Assembly: GCF_910594005.1 (NCBI RefSeq)
Contig: NC_057827.1
Coordinates: 4,588,001-4,652,000 of the forward strand
DNA from: Cervus elaphus
Lineage: Eukaryota; Chordata; Mammalia; Artiodactyla; Cervidae
DNA: 64,000 nucleotides
Direction of reading: 5' to 3'
Shown: positions 36,087 to 48,812 of the stretch, in pieces
How the letters are laid out: each line of letters opens with the position of its first letter
Numbering within the stretch: position 1 is the stretch's first letter
Translations under genes and position numbers: made by a program
Notes under the pieces: model-generated
Database searches by the model: none
What the model saw: only the letters and a program-made list of their open reading frames with translations
What the model was told of the DNA's origin: nothing

Positions 36087-37676
36087 TTGGTCCACGGAGC
36101 TCTTTCGTGTCGCTACAGTGACCTCAGGATCCCTCTAGCCTTGAAACAGTGTTCTTGGGTTTTTTTTGGAGTGCCATCAAGGAAATCAAGGCTCCTTTCA
36201 TGTTTGATGTGCAACATGGAATTGCTCTGCACGCAGTGCAGGGGAATCGGGCCTCATTTTGCGGCGAGGGGGAAGTCTCATGGCTTTTCTCGAGTTGCGG
36301 CGGCAACCTGGAGAATATACTCGAGTTACGCCGGGGATGGCCCTTCCACCCACGTGTTTGTTCAGCCATGTCAGGAATCCTGCCTAGTTGCAAGGGACAA
36401 CTCGGGATTCTCCTCGAGGCTTGGCAGGGCAATTGGGATGCCTCTCCAGCTGAGGCGGGAGACCAAGGGTCCCTTTCCCCTTGCCACAGGAATCCTGGGA
36501 CTCCTATCAAATTTCACGAGGAGTCAGGCATCGTCTCCTTTGGAGGCACTAATCTCCGCGTACCTCTGGAGTTTTCAAAGGATGTGAGGCCTTCGGTCGT
36601 GATGAGGTGGGGAACTAGGTCTTTCTCTGTGGTCTCCACAGGGGATTCAGACATCCTTTCATCAAGGGAGATGCAAGACGAGCCTGCATTCAAGTCACTG
36701 CAGGAATATTCAGCCTTATTTCGTGTCAGGGCATCTCGGTGTCCATTCCAGTTGAGGCCGCAAATTTAGGGTCCCTCTCACATACCTAGAGCTGAGAGAA
36801 GCCTCCTCTTGAGGTGCTTGTGGTAAGGTGGTATTCCTCTGGAGTCGAAGCCAGGGACTAACCTCTCATCTCGAGTTGATTTTTGGTCCACGGAGCTCTT
36901 TTGTGTTGCTACAGTGACCTCAGGATCCCTCTAGCCTTGAAACAGTGTTCTTGGGGTTTCTCTGCAGTGCCATCAAGGAAATCAACGCTCCTTTCATGTT
37001 TCATGTGCAACACGGAATTACTCTGCATGCAGAGCAGGGGAATCTGGCCTCATCTCGCGGCAAGGGGGAAGTCTCATGGTTTTTCTCGAGTTGCGGCGGG
37101 AACCTGGGGTATATTCTCGAGTTACGACGGGGATGGCCTTTCCACCCACGTGTTTTTTCACCGACGTCAGGACTCCTGCCTAGTTGCGAGGGACAACACG
37201 GGATTCTCCTCGAGGCTTGGCAGGGCAATTGGGACGCCTCTCCACCTGAGGCGGGAGACCAAGGGTCCCTTTTCACGTGCCACAGGAATCCTGGACTCCT
37301 ATCAAGTTTCACGTGGAGTCAGGCATCGTCTCCTTTGGAGGCACTGATCTCCGCATACCTCTGGAGTTTTCAAAGAATGTGAGGTTTCCGGTCGCAATGA
37401 AGTGGGGAACTAGGTCTTTCTCTGTGGTCTCCACAGGGGATTCAGACATGCTTTCGTCTTGGGAGATGCAAAACGAGCCTGCATTCAAGTCACTGCAGGG
37501 ATATCCGGCCTTATTTCGAGTCAGGGCATCGCGATGTCCATTCCACTTGAGGCCGCAAACTCAGGTCCCTCTCACATACCTAGAGCTGAGAGAAGCCTCC
37601 TCTTGAGGTGCTTGTGGTAAGGTGGTATTCCTCTGGAGTCGAAACCAGGGACTAACCTCTCATCTCGAGTTGATTT

Positions 37677-38472
37677 TTGGTCCACGGAGCTCTTTCGTGT
37701 TGCTACTGTGACCTCAGGATCCCTCTAGCCTTGAAACAGTGTTCTTGGGGTTTCTCTGGAGTGCCATCAAGGAAATCAAGGCTCCTTTCATGTGTGATGT
37801 GCAACACGGAATTGCTCTGCACGCAGTTCAGGGGAATCGGGCCTCATCTCGCAGCGAGGGGGAAGTCTCATGGTTTTTCTCGATTTACGGCGGGAACCTG
37901 GGGTATATTCTCGAGTTACGACGGGGATGGCCCTTCCACACACGTGTTTGTGCAGACATGTCAGGACTCCTGCCTAGTTGCGAGGGACAACTCGGGATTC
38001 TCCTCGAGGCTTGGCAGGGCAATTGGGACGCCTCTCCAGCTGAGGCGGGAAACCAAGTGTCCCTTTCCCCTTTCCACAGAAATCCTGGGACTCCTATCAA
38101 GTTTCACGAGGAGTCAGGCATCGTCTCCTTTGCAGGCACTGATCTCCGCGTACCTCTGGAGTTTTCAAAGGATGTGAGGCCTCCGGTCGCGATGAGGTGG
38201 GGAACTAGGTCTTTCTCTGTGGTCTCCACAGGGGATTCAGACATCCTTTCGTCTTGGGAGATGCAAAACGAGCCTGCATTCAAGTAACTGCAGGGATATC
38301 CGGCCTTATTTTGAGTCAGGGCATTGCGGTGTCCATTCCACTTGAGGCCGCAAATTCAGGGTCCCTCTCACATACCTAAAGCTGAGAGAAGCCTCCTCTT
38401 GAGGTGCTTGTGGTAAGGTGATATTTCTCTGGAGCCGAAGCCAGGGACTAAACTCTCATCTCGAGTTGATTT
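37677..38472 (+). repeat. Three-part mosaic monomer delta/epsilon/zeta
   Basis: The left part is delta (GCTACTGTGACC, CTCGATTTACGG, GTGCAGACATG). The middle is epsilon (GGGAAACCAAGTG, CCCCTTTCCAC, TTTGCAGGCAC). The end is zeta (GATGCAAAACGAG, CAAGTAACTGC, TTTTGAGTCAGG, GGCATTGCGG, CCTAAAGCTG, GATATTTCTCTGGAGCC). Switches fall in subrepeats 4-7 and 10-13. It is followed by an eta unit, as are the other two zeta ends at 51160 and 57525. Confidence 0.82.
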
Positions 38473-40064
38473 TTGGTCCACGGAGGTCTTTCGTGTGGCT
38501 ACAGTGACCTCAGGATCCCTCTAGCCTTGAAACAGTGTTCTTGGGTTTTTTTTGGAGTGCCATCAAGGAAATCAAGGCTCCTTTCATGTTTGATGTGCAA
38601 CACGGAATTGCTCTGCACGCAGTGCAGAGGAATCGGGCCTCATTTTGCGGCGAAGGGGAAGTCTCATGGTTTTTCTCGAGTTGCGGCGGGAACCTGGGGT
38701 ATATTCTCGAGTTACGACGGGGATGGCCCTTCCACCCACGTGTTTGTTCAGCGACGTCAGGACTCCTGCCTAGTTGCAAGGGACAACTCGGGATTCTCCT
38801 CGAGGCTTGGCAGGGCAATTGGGACGCCTCTCCAGCTGCGGCGGGAGAGCAAGGGTCCCTTTCCCCTTGCCACAGGAATCCTGGGACTCCTATCAAGTTT
38901 CACGAGGAGTCAGGCATCGTCTCCTTTGGAGGCACTGATCTCCGCGTACCTCTGGAGTTTTCAAAGGATGTGAGGCCTCCGGTCGGGATGAGGTGGGGTA
39001 CTAGGTCTTTCTCTGTGGTCTCCACAGGGGATTCAGACATCCTTTCATCAAGGGAGATGCAAGACGAGCCTGCATTCAAGTCACTGCAGGAATATCCGGC
39101 CTTATTTCGCATTAGGGCATCGCAGTGTCCATTCCATTTGAGGCCGCAGACTCAGGGTCCCTCTCACATACCTAGAGCTGAGAGAAGCCTCCTCTTGAGG
39201 TGCTTGTGGTAAGGTGGTATTCCTCTGGAGTCGAAGCCAGGGTCTAACCTCTCATTTCGAGTTGATTTTTGGTCCACGGAGCTCTTTCGTGTTGCTCCAG
39301 TGACCTCAGGATCCTTCTATCCTTGAAACAGTGTTCTTGGGGTTTCTCTGGAGTGCCATCAAGGAAATCAACGCTCCTTTCATGTTTAATGTGCAACACG
39401 AAATTGCTCTGCATGCAGTGCAGGAGAATCGGGCCTCATCTCGCGGCGAAGGGGAAGTCTCATGGTTTTACTCAAGTTGCGGCGGGAACCTGGGGTTTAT
39501 TTTTGAGTTACGACGGGGATGGCCCTTCCAACCACGTGTTTGTTCAGCGACGTCAGGACTCCTGCCTAGTTGCGAGGGACAACTCGGGATTCTCCTCGAG
39601 GCTTGGCAGGGCAATTGGGACGCCTCTCCAGCTGAGGCGGGAAACCAAGTGTCCCTTTCCCCTTTCCACAGGAATCCTGGGACTCCTATCAAGTTTCACG
39701 AGGAGTCAGGCATCGTCTCCTTTGGAGGCACTGATCTCCGCGTACCTCTGGAGTTTTCAAAGGATGTGAGGCCTCCGGTCGCGATGATGTGGGGAACTAG
39801 GTCTTTCTCTGTGGTCTCCACAGGGGATTCAGACATCCTTTCATCAAGGGAGATGCAAGACGAGCCTGCATTCAAGTCACTGCAGGGATATTTGGCCTTA
39901 TTTCACGACAGGGCATCGCGGTGTCCATTCCAGTTGAGGCCGCAAACTCAGGGTCCCTCTCACATACCTAGAGCTGAGAGAAGCCTCCTCTTGAGGTGCT
40001 TGTGGTAAGGTGGTATTCCTCTGGAGTCGAAGCCAGGGACTAACCTCTCATCTCGAGTTGATTT
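38473..40064 (+). repeat. Eta and epsilon monomers, first occurrence
   Basis: Eta (38473) has GGAGGTCTTTCGTGTGG, the run of eight T, GCAGAGGAATC, GGTCGGGATG and GGGGTACTAGG; it recurs at 51201 and 57566. Epsilon (39269) has AATCAACGCTCC, TTTAATGTGC, CACGAAATTGC, CAGGAGAATC, TTTTACTCAAG and GGGGTTTATTTTTG; it recurs at 47222, 50405, 55974 and 61545. Confidence 0.85.
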
Positions 40065-40860
40065 TTGGTCCACGGAGCTCTTTCGTGTTGCTACAGTGAC
40101 CTCAGGATCCCTCTAGCCTTGAAACAGTGTTCTTGGGGTTTCTCTGGAGTGCCATTAAGGAAATCAAGGCTCCTTTCATGTTTGATGTGCAACACGAAAT
40201 TATTCTGCATGCAGAGCAGGGGAATTGGGCCTCATCTCGTGGCAAGGGGGAAGTCTCATGGTTTTACTCGAGTTGCGGCGGGAACCTGGGGTATATTCTC
40301 GAGTTACGACGGGGATGGCCCTTTCACCCACGTGTTTGTTCACCGACGTCAGGACTCCTGCCTAGTTGCAAGGGACAACTCGAAATTCTCCTCGAGGCTT
40401 GGCAGGGAAATTGTGACGCCTCTCCAGCTGAGGCGGGAGACCAAGGGTCCCTTTCCACGTGCCACAGCAATCCTGGGACTCTTATCAAGATTCACGAGGA
40501 GTCAGGCATCGTCTCCTTTGGAGGCACTGATCTACGCGTACCTCTGGAGTTTTCAAAGGATGTGAGGCCTCCGGTCGCGATGAGGTGGGGAACTAGGTCT
40601 TTCTCTGTGGTCTCCACAGGGGATTCAGACATCCTTTCGTCTTGGGAGATGCAAGACGAGCCTGCATTCAAGTCACTGCAGGGATATCCGGCCTTATTTC
40701 GAGTCAGGGCATCGCGGTGTCCATTCCATTTGAGGCCGCAAACTCAGGGTCCCTCTCACATACCTAGAGCTGAGAGAAGCTTCCTCTTGAGGTGCTTGTG
40801 GTAAGGTGGTATTCCTCTGGAGTCGAAGCCAGGGACTAACCTCTCATCTCGAGTTGATTT
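40065..40860 (+). repeat. Hybrid monomer zeta/theta
   Basis: Zeta markers up to about 40395 (GCCATTAAGG, GAATTGGGCC, CGTGGCAAGG, TTTTACTCGAG, CTCGAAATTCTCC), then theta markers from about 40408 (GAAATTGTGACG, CACAGCAATCC, GATTCACG, GATCTACGCG, GAAGCTTCC at 40777). The switch is in subrepeats 5-6. An alpha unit follows. Confidence 0.87.
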
Positions 40861-41654
40861 TTGTTCCCCGGAGCTCTTTCGTGTTGCTACAGTGACCTCA
40901 GGATCCTTCTATCCTTGAAACAGAGTTCTTGGGGTTTCTCTGGAGTGCCATCAAGGAAATCAAGGCTCCTTTCATGTGTGATGTGCAACAAGGAATTGCT
41001 CTGCACGAAGTGCAGGATATCGGGCCTCATTTTGCGGCGAGGGGAAAGTCTCATTGTTTTTCTCGATTTGCGATGGGAACCTGGGTATATTCTCGAGTTA
41101 CGACCGGGATTGCCCTTCCACACACATGTTTGTTCAGCGACGTCAGGACTCTTGCCTAGTTGCGAGGGACAAATCGGGATTCTCCTCGAGGCTTGGCAGG
41201 GCAATTGGGATGCCTCTCCAGCTGAGGCGGGAGACCAAGTGTCCCTTTCCACGTGCCACAGGAATCCTGGGACTCCTATCAAGGTTCACGAGGAATCAGG
41301 CATCGTCTCCTTTGGAGACACTGATCTCCACGTACCTCTGGAGTTTTCAAAGCATATGAGGCCTGCGGTCACGATGAGGTGGGGAACTAGGTCTTTTTCT
41401 GTGGTCTCCACAGGGGATTCAGACATCCTTTCGTCTTGGGAAATGCAAGACGAGCCTGCATTCAAGTCACTGCAGGGATATCCGGCCTTATTTCGAGTCA
41501 GGGCATCGCGGTGTCCATTCCACTTGAGGCCGCAAACTCAGGGTCCCTCTCACATAGCTAGAGCTGAGAGAAGCCTCCTCTTGAGGTGCTTGTGGTAAGG
41601 TGGTATTCCTCTGGAGTCGAAGCCAGAGACTAACCTCTCATCTCGAGTTGATTT
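40861..41654 (+). repeat. Alpha monomer 2
   Basis: Starts 5,569 bp (seven monomers) after alpha 1. Private changes are CAGAGTTCTTGG, GCAGGATATCGGG and loss of one G in subrepeat 2 (CCTGGGTATATT). It shares GGCCTGCGGTCACG with alphas 3-5 but not alpha 1, and the GAAGTGCAGG change with alpha 1 only. Confidence 0.88.
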
Positions 41655-43244
41655 TTGGTCCACGGAGCTCTTTCGTGTGGCTACAGTGACCTCAGGATCC
41701 CTCTAGCCTTGAAACAGTGTTCTTGGGTTTTTTTTGGAGTGCCATCAAGGAAATCAAGGCTCCTTTCATGTTTGATGTGCAACACGGAATTGCTCTGCAC
41801 GCAGTGCAGGGGAATCGGGCCTCATTTTGCGGCGAGGGGGAAGTCTCATGGCTTTTCTCGAGTTGCGGCGGCAACCTGGAGAATATACTCGAGTTACGCC
41901 GGGGATGGCCCTTCCACCCACGTGTTTGTTCAGCCATGTCAGGACTCCTGCCTAGTTGCAAGGGACAACTCGGGATTCTCCTCGAGGCTTGGCAGGGCAA
42001 TTGGGACGCCTCTCCAGCTGAGGCGGGAGACCAAGGGTCCCTTTCCCCTTGCCACAGGAATCCTGGGACTCCTATTAAGTTTCACGAGGAGTCAGGCATC
42101 GTCTCCTTTGGAGGCACTAATCTCCGCGTACCTCTGGAGTTTTCAAAGGATGTGAGGCCTCCGGTCGCGATGAGGTGGGGAACTAGGTCTTTCTCTGTGG
42201 TCTCCACAGGGGATTCAGACATCCTTTCATCAAGGGAGATGCAAGACGAGCCTGCATTCAAGTCACTGCAGGAATATTCAGCCTTATTTCGTGTCAGGGC
42301 ATCTCGGTGTCCATTCCAGTTGAGGCCGCAAACTTAGGGTCCCTCTCACATACCTAGAGCTGAGAGAAGCCTCCTCTTGAGGTGCTTGTGGTAAGGTGGT
42401 ATTCCTCTGGAGTCGAAGCCAGGGACTAACCTCTCATCTCGAGTTGATTTTTGGTCCACGGAGCTCTCTTGTGTTGCTACAGTGACCTCAGGATCCCTCT
42501 AGCCTTGAAACAGTGTTCTTGGGGTTTCTCTGGCTTGCCATCAAGGAAATCAAGGCTCCTTTCATGTTTCATGTGCAACACGGAATTACTCTGCATGCAG
42601 AGCAGGGGAATCTGGCCTCATCTCGCGGCAAGGGGGAAGTCTCATGGTTTTTCTCGAGTTGCGGCGGGAACCTGGGGTATATTCTCGAGTTACGACGGGG
42701 ATAGCCTTTCCACCCACGTGTTTTTTCACCGACGTCAGGACTCCTGCCTAGTTGCGAGGGACAACACGGGATTCTCCTCGAGGCTTGGCAGGGCAATTGG
42801 GACGCCTCTCCACCTGAGGCGGGAGACCAAGGGTCCCTTTTCACGTGCCACAGGAATCCTGGACTCCTATCAAGTTTCACGTGGAGTCAGGCATCGTCTC
42901 CTTTGGAGGCACTGATCTCCGCGTACCTCTGGAATTTTCAAAGAATGTGAGGTTTCCGGTCGCAATGAAGTGGGGAACTAGGTCTTTCTCTGTGGTCTCC
43001 ACAGGGGATTCAGACATGCTTTCGTCTTGGGAGATGCAAAACGAGCCTGCATTCAAGTCACTGCAGGGATATCCGGCCTTATTTCGAGTCAGGGCATCGC
43101 GATGTCCATTCCACTTGAGGCCGCAAACTCAGGTCCCTCTCACATAGCTAGAGCTGAGAGAAGCCTCCTCTTGAGGTGCTTGTGGTAAGGTGGTATTCCT
43201 CTGAAGTCGAAACCAGGGACTAACCTCTCATCTCGAGTTGATTT
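41655..43244 (+). repeat. Beta and gamma monomers
   Basis: Beta (41655) has the T run and GGCAACCTGGAGAATATACTC, shared with beta at 36087 but not with betas at 44836 and 53587. Gamma (42451) has the subrepeat 8 deletion and private CTCTCTTGTG, CTGGCTTGCC and GGGGATAGCC. The pairing of 35292-37380 with 40861-42950 shows a seven-monomer shift. Confidence 0.82.
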
Positions 43245-44040
43245 TTGGTCCACGGAGCTCTTTCGTGTTGCTACTGTGACCTCAGGATCCCTCTAGCCTT
43301 GAAACAGTGTTCTTGGGGTTTCTCTGGAGTGCCATCAAGGAAATCAAGGCTCCTTTCATGTGTGATGTGCAACACGGAATTGCTCTGCACGCAGTGCAGG
43401 GGAATCAGGCCTCATCTCGCAGCGAGGGGGAAGTCTCATGGTTTATCTCGAGTTGCGGCGGGAACCTGGGGTATATTCTCGAGTTACGATGGGGATGGCC
43501 CTTCCACACACGTGTTTGTGCAGACATGTCAGGACTCCTGCCTAGTTGCGAGGGACAACTCGGGATTCTCCTCGAGGCTTGGCAGGGCAATTGTGACGCC
43601 TCTCCAGCTGAGGCGGGAGACCAAGGGTCCCTTTCCACGTGCCACAGCAATCCTGGGACTCCTATCAAGTTTCACGAGGAGTCAGGCATCGTCTCCTTTG
43701 GAGGCACTGATCTACGCGTACCTCTGGAGTTTTCAAAGGATGTGAGGCCTCCGGTCGCGATGAGGTGGGGAACTAGGTCTTTCTCTGTGGTCTCCACAGG
43801 GGATTCAGACATCCTTTCGTCTTGGGAGATGCAAGACGAGCCTGCATTCAAGTCACTGCAGGGATATCCGGCCTTATTTCGAGTCAGGGCATCGCGGTGT
43901 CCATTCCATTTGAGGCCGCAAACTCAGGGTCCCTCTCACATACCTAGAGCTGAGAGAAGCTTCCTCTTGAGGTGCTTGTGGTAAGGTGGTATTCCTCTGG
44001 AGTGGAAGCCAGGGACTAACCTCTCATCTCGAGTTGATTT
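43245..44040 (+). repeat. Hybrid monomer delta/theta
   Basis: Delta up to about 43530 (GCTACTGTGACC, GTGCAGACATG), theta from about 43590 (AATTGTGACGCC, CACAGCAATCC, GATCTACGCG, GAAGCTTCC at 43957). The switch is in subrepeats 4-6. An alpha unit follows only four monomers after the previous alpha. Confidence 0.86.
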
Positions 44041-47000
44041 TTGTTCCCCGGAGCTCTTTCGTGTTGCTACAGTGACCTCAGGATCCTTCTATCCTTGAAA
44101 CAGTGTTCTTGGGGTTTCTCTGGAGTGCCATCAAGGAAATCAAGGCTCCTTTCATGTGTGATGTGCAACAAGGAATTGCTCTGCACGCAGTGCAGGGTAT
44201 CGGGCCTCATTTTGCGGCGAGGGGAAAGTCTCATTGTTTTTCTCGATTTGCGATGGGAACCTGGGGTATATTCTCGAGTTACGACCGGGATTGCCCTTCC
44301 ACACACATGTTTGTTCAGCGACGTCAGGACTCTTGCCTAGTTGCGAGGGACAAATCGGGATTCTCCTCGAGGCTTGGCAGGGCAATTGGGATGCCTCTCC
44401 AGCTGAGGCGGGAGACCAAGTGTCCCTTTCCACGTGCCACAGGAATCCTGGGACTCCTATCAAGGTTCACGAGGAATCAGTCATCGTCTCCTTTGGAGAC
44501 ACTGATCTCCACGTACCTCTGGAGTTTTCAAAGCATATGAGGCCTGCGGTCACGATGAGGTGGGGAACTAGGTCTTTTTCTGTGGTCTCCACAGGGGATT
44601 CAGACATCCTTTCGTCTTGGGAAATGCAAGACGAGCCTGCATTCAAGTCACTGCAGGGATATCCGGCCTTATTTCGAGTCAGGGCATCGCGGTGTCCATT
44701 CCACTTGAGGCCGCAAACTCAGGGTTCCTCTCACATAGCTAGAGCTGAGAGAAGCCTCCTCTTGAGGTGCTTGTGGTAACGTGGTATTCCTCTGGAGTCG
44801 AAGCCAGAGACTAACCTCTCATCTCGAGTTGATTTTTGGTCCACGGAGCTCTTTCGTGTGGCTACAGTGACCTCAGGATCCCTCTAGCCTTGAAACAGTG
44901 TTCTTGGGTTTTTTTTGGAGTGCCATCAAGGAAATCAAGGCTCCTTTCATGTTTGATGTGCAACACGGAATTGCTCTGCACGCAGTGCAGGGGAATCGGG
45001 CCTCATTTTGCGGCGAGCGGGAAGTCTCATGGCTTTTCTCGAGTTGCGGCGGCAACCTGGGGTATATTCTCGAGTTACGCCGGGGATGGCCCTTCCACCC
45101 ACGTGTTTGTTCAGCCATGTCAGGACTCCTGCCTAGTTGCAAGGGACAACTCGGGATTCTCCTCGAGGCTTGGCAGGGCAATTGGGACGCCTCTCCAGCT
45201 GAGGCGGGAGACCAAGGGTCCCTTTCCCCTTGCCACAGGAATCCTGGGACTCCTATCAAGTTTCACGAGGAGTCAGGCATCGTCTCCTTTGGAGGCACTA
45301 ATCTCCGCGTACCTCTGGAGTTTTCAAAGGATGTGAGGCCTCCGGTCGCGATGAGGTGGGGAACTAGGTCTTTCTCTGTGGTCTCCACAGGGGATTCAGA
45401 CATCCTTTCATCAAGGGAGATGCAAGACGAGCCTGCATTCAAGTCACTGCAGGAATATTCAGCCTTATTTCGTGTCAGGGCATCTCGGTGTCCATTCCAG
45501 TTGAGGCCGCAAACTTAGGGTCCCTCTCACATACCTAGAGCTGAGAGAAGCCTCCTCTTGAGGTGCTTGTGGTAAGGTGGTATTCCTCTGGAGTCGAAGC
45601 CAGGGACTAACCTCTCATCTCGAGTTGATTTTTGGTCCACGGAGCTCTTTTGTGTTGCTACAGTGACCTCAGGATCCCTCTAGCCTTGAAACAGTGTTCT
45701 TGGGGTTTCTCTGCAGTGCCATCAAGGAAATCAAGGCTCCTTTCATGTTTCATGTGCAACACGGAATTACTCTGCATGCAGAGCAGGGGAATCTGGCCTC
45801 ATCTCGCGGCAAGGGGGAAGTCTCATGGTTTTTCTCGAGTTGCGGCGGGAACCTGGGGTATATTCTCGAGTTACGTCGGGGATGGCCTTTCCACCCACGT
45901 GTTTTTTCACCGACGTCAGGACTCCTGCCTAGTTGCGAGGGACAACACGGGATTCTCCTCGAGGCTTGGCAGGGCAATTGGGACGCCTCTCCACCTGAGG
46001 CGGGAGACCAAGGGTCCCTTTTCACGTGCCACAGGAATCCTGGACTCCTATCAAGTTTCATGTGGAGTCAGGCATCGTCTCCTTTGGAGGCACTGATCTC
46101 CCCGTACCTCTGGAGTTTTCAAAGAATGTGAGGTTTCCGGTCGCAATGAAGTGGGGAACTAGGTCTTTCTCTGTGGTCTCCACAGGGGATTCAGACATGC
46201 TTTCGTCTTGGGAGATGCAAAACGAGCCTGCATTCAAGTCACAGCAGGGATATCCGGCCTTATTTCGAGTCAGGGCATCGCGATGTCCATTCCACTTGAG
46301 GCCGCAAACTCAGGTCCCTCTCACATAGCTAGAGCTGAGAGAAGCCTCCTCTTGAGGTGCTTGTGGTAAGGTGGTATTCCTCTGGAGTCGAAACCAGGGA
46401 CTAACCTCTCATCTCGAGTTGATTTTTGGTCCACGGAGCTCTTTCGTGTTGCTACTGTGACCTCAGGATCCCTCTAGCCTTGAAACAGTGTTCTTGGGGT
46501 TTCTCTGGAGTGCCATCAAGGAAATCAAGGCTCCTTTCATGTGTGATGTGCAACACGGAATTGCTCTGCACGCAGTGCAGGGGAATCGGGCCTCATCTCG
46601 CAGCGAGGGGGAAGTCTCATGGTTTTTCTCGATTTACGGCGGGAACCTGGGGTATATTCTCTAGTTACGACGGGGATGGCTCTTCCACACACGTGTTTGT
46701 ACAGACATGTCAGGACTCCTGCCTAGTTGCGAGGGACAACTCGGGATTTTCCTCGAGGCTTGGCAGGGCAATTGTGACGCCTCTCCAGCTGAGGCGGGAG
46801 ACCAAGGGTCCCTTTCCACGTGCCACAGCAATCCTGGGACTCCTATCAAGTTTCACGAGGAGTCAGGCATCGTCTCCTTTGGAGGCACTGATCTACGCGT
46901 ACCTCTGGAGTTTTCAAAGGATGTGAGGCCTCCGGTCGCGATGAGGTGGGGAACTAGGTCTTTCTCTGTGGTCTCCACAGGGGATTCAGACATCCTTTCG

Positions 47001-48762
47001 TCTTGGGAGATGCAAGACGAGCCTACACTCAAGTCACCGCATGGATATCCGGCCTTATTTCGCGTCAGGGCATCCCGGTGTCCATTCCATTTGAGGCCGC
47101 AAACTCAGGGTCCCTCTCACATAGCTAGAGCTGAGAGAAGCCTCCTCTTGAGGTGCTTGTGGTAAGGTGGTATTCCTCTGGAGTCGAAGCCAGGGTCTAA
47201 CCTCTCATCTCGAGTTGATTTTTGGTCCACGGAGCTCTTTCGTGTTGCTACAGTGACCTCAGGATCCCTCTAGCCTTGAAACAGTGTTCTTGGGGTTTCT
47301 CTGGAGTGCCATCAAGGAAATCAACGCTCCTTTCATGTTTAATGTGCAACACGAAATTGCTCTGCATGCAGTGCAGGAGAATCGGGCCTCATCTCGCGGC
47401 GAAGGGGAAGTCTCATGGTTTTACTCAAGTTGCGGCGGGAACCTGGGGTTTATTTTTGAGTTAAGACGGGGATGGCCCTTCCAACCACGTGTTTGTTCAG
47501 CGACGTCAGGACTCCTGCCTAGTTGCGAGGGACAACTCGGGATTCTCCTCGAGGCTTGGCAGGGCAATTGGGACGCCTCTCCACCTGAGGCGGGAGACCA
47601 AACGTCCCTTTCCACGTGCCACAGGAATCCTGGGACTCCTATCAAGTTTCACGAGGAGTCAGGCATCGTCTCCTTTGCAGGCACTGATCTCCGCGTACCT
47701 CTGGAGTTTTCAAAGGATGTGAGGCCTCCGGTCGCGATGAGGTGGGGAACTAGGTCTTTCTCTGTGGTCTCCACAGTGGATTCAGACATCCTTTCATCAA
47801 GGGAGATGCAAGACGAGCCTGCATTCAAGTCACTGCAGGGATATCTGGCCTTATTTCGCGACAGGGCATCGCGGTGTCCATTCCAGTTGAGGCCGCAAAC
47901 TCAGGGTCCCGCTCACATACCTAGAGCTGAGAGAAGCCTCCTCTTGAGGTGCTTGTGGTAAGGTGGTATTCCTCTGGAGTCGAAGCCAGGGACTAACCTC
48001 TCATCTCGAGTTGATTTTTGGTCCACGGAGCTCTTTCGTGTTGCTACAGTGACCTCAGGATCCCTCTAGCCTTGAAACAGTGTTCTTGGGGTTTCTCTGG
48101 AGTGCCATTAAGGAAATCAAGGCTCCTTTCATGTTTGATGTGCAACACGGAATTATTCTGCATGCAGAGCAGGGGAATTGGGCCTCATCTCGTGGCAAGG
48201 GGGAAGTCTCATGGTTTTACTCGAGTTGCGGCGGGAACCTGGGGTATATTCTCGAGTTACGACGGGGATGGCCCTTCCACCCACGTGTTTGTTCACCGAC
48301 GTCAGGACTCCTGCCTAGTTGCAAGGGACAACTCGAAATTCTCCTCGAGGTTTGGCAGGGCAATTGGGACGCCTCTCCAGCTGAGGCGGGAGACCAAGGG
48401 TCCCTTTCCAGGTGCCACAGGAGTCCAGGGACTCTTATCAAGTTTCACGAGGAGTCAGGCATCGTCTCCTTTGGAGGCACTGATCTCCGCGTACCTCTGG
48501 AATTTTCAAAGGATGTGAGGCTTCCGGTCGCAATGAGGTGGGGAACTAAGTCTTTCTCTGTGGTCTCCACAGGGGATTCAGACATGCTTTCGTCTTGGGA
48601 GATGCAAAACGAGCCTGCATTCAAGTAACTGCAGGGATATCCGGCCTTATTTTGAGTCAGGGCATTGCGGTGTCCATTCCACTTGAGGCCGCAAACTCAG
48701 GGTCCCTCTCACATACCTTAAGCTGAGAGAAGCCTCCTCTTGAGGTGCTTGTGGTAAGGTGG
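44041..48762 (+). repeat. Six-monomer block alpha-beta-gamma-delta-epsilon-zeta, copy 1
   Basis: Units 44041, 44836, 45632, 46426, 47222 and 48018 match 52792-57510 with few differences at a shift of 8,751-8,752 bp (11 monomers). Distinctive shared changes are TCATGTGGAG and GATCTCCCCG in gamma, TCTCTAGTTACG and CACCGCATGG in delta, GAGTTAAGACGG and CACAGTGGATTC in epsilon, and CAGGAGTCCAGGG in zeta. The copies separate at GGTTTCCTCTCGAGTCG (48762) against GATATTTCTCTGGAGCC. Confidence 0.88.
47222..48017 (+). repeat. Epsilon monomer with internal conversion patch
   Basis: Within the otherwise matching six-monomer block, about 47580-47630 reads CCACCTGAGGCGGGAG, CAAACGTCC and CCACGTGCCAC, whereas the partner at 56332-56372 reads CCAGCTGAGGCGGGAA, CAAGTGTCC and CCCCTTTCCAC. 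Both flanks agree between copies, so a short tract has been replaced in this copy. Confidence 0.82.
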
Positions 48763-48812
48763 TTTCCTCTCGAGTCGAAACCAGGGACTAACCTCTCATC
48801 TCGAGTTGATTT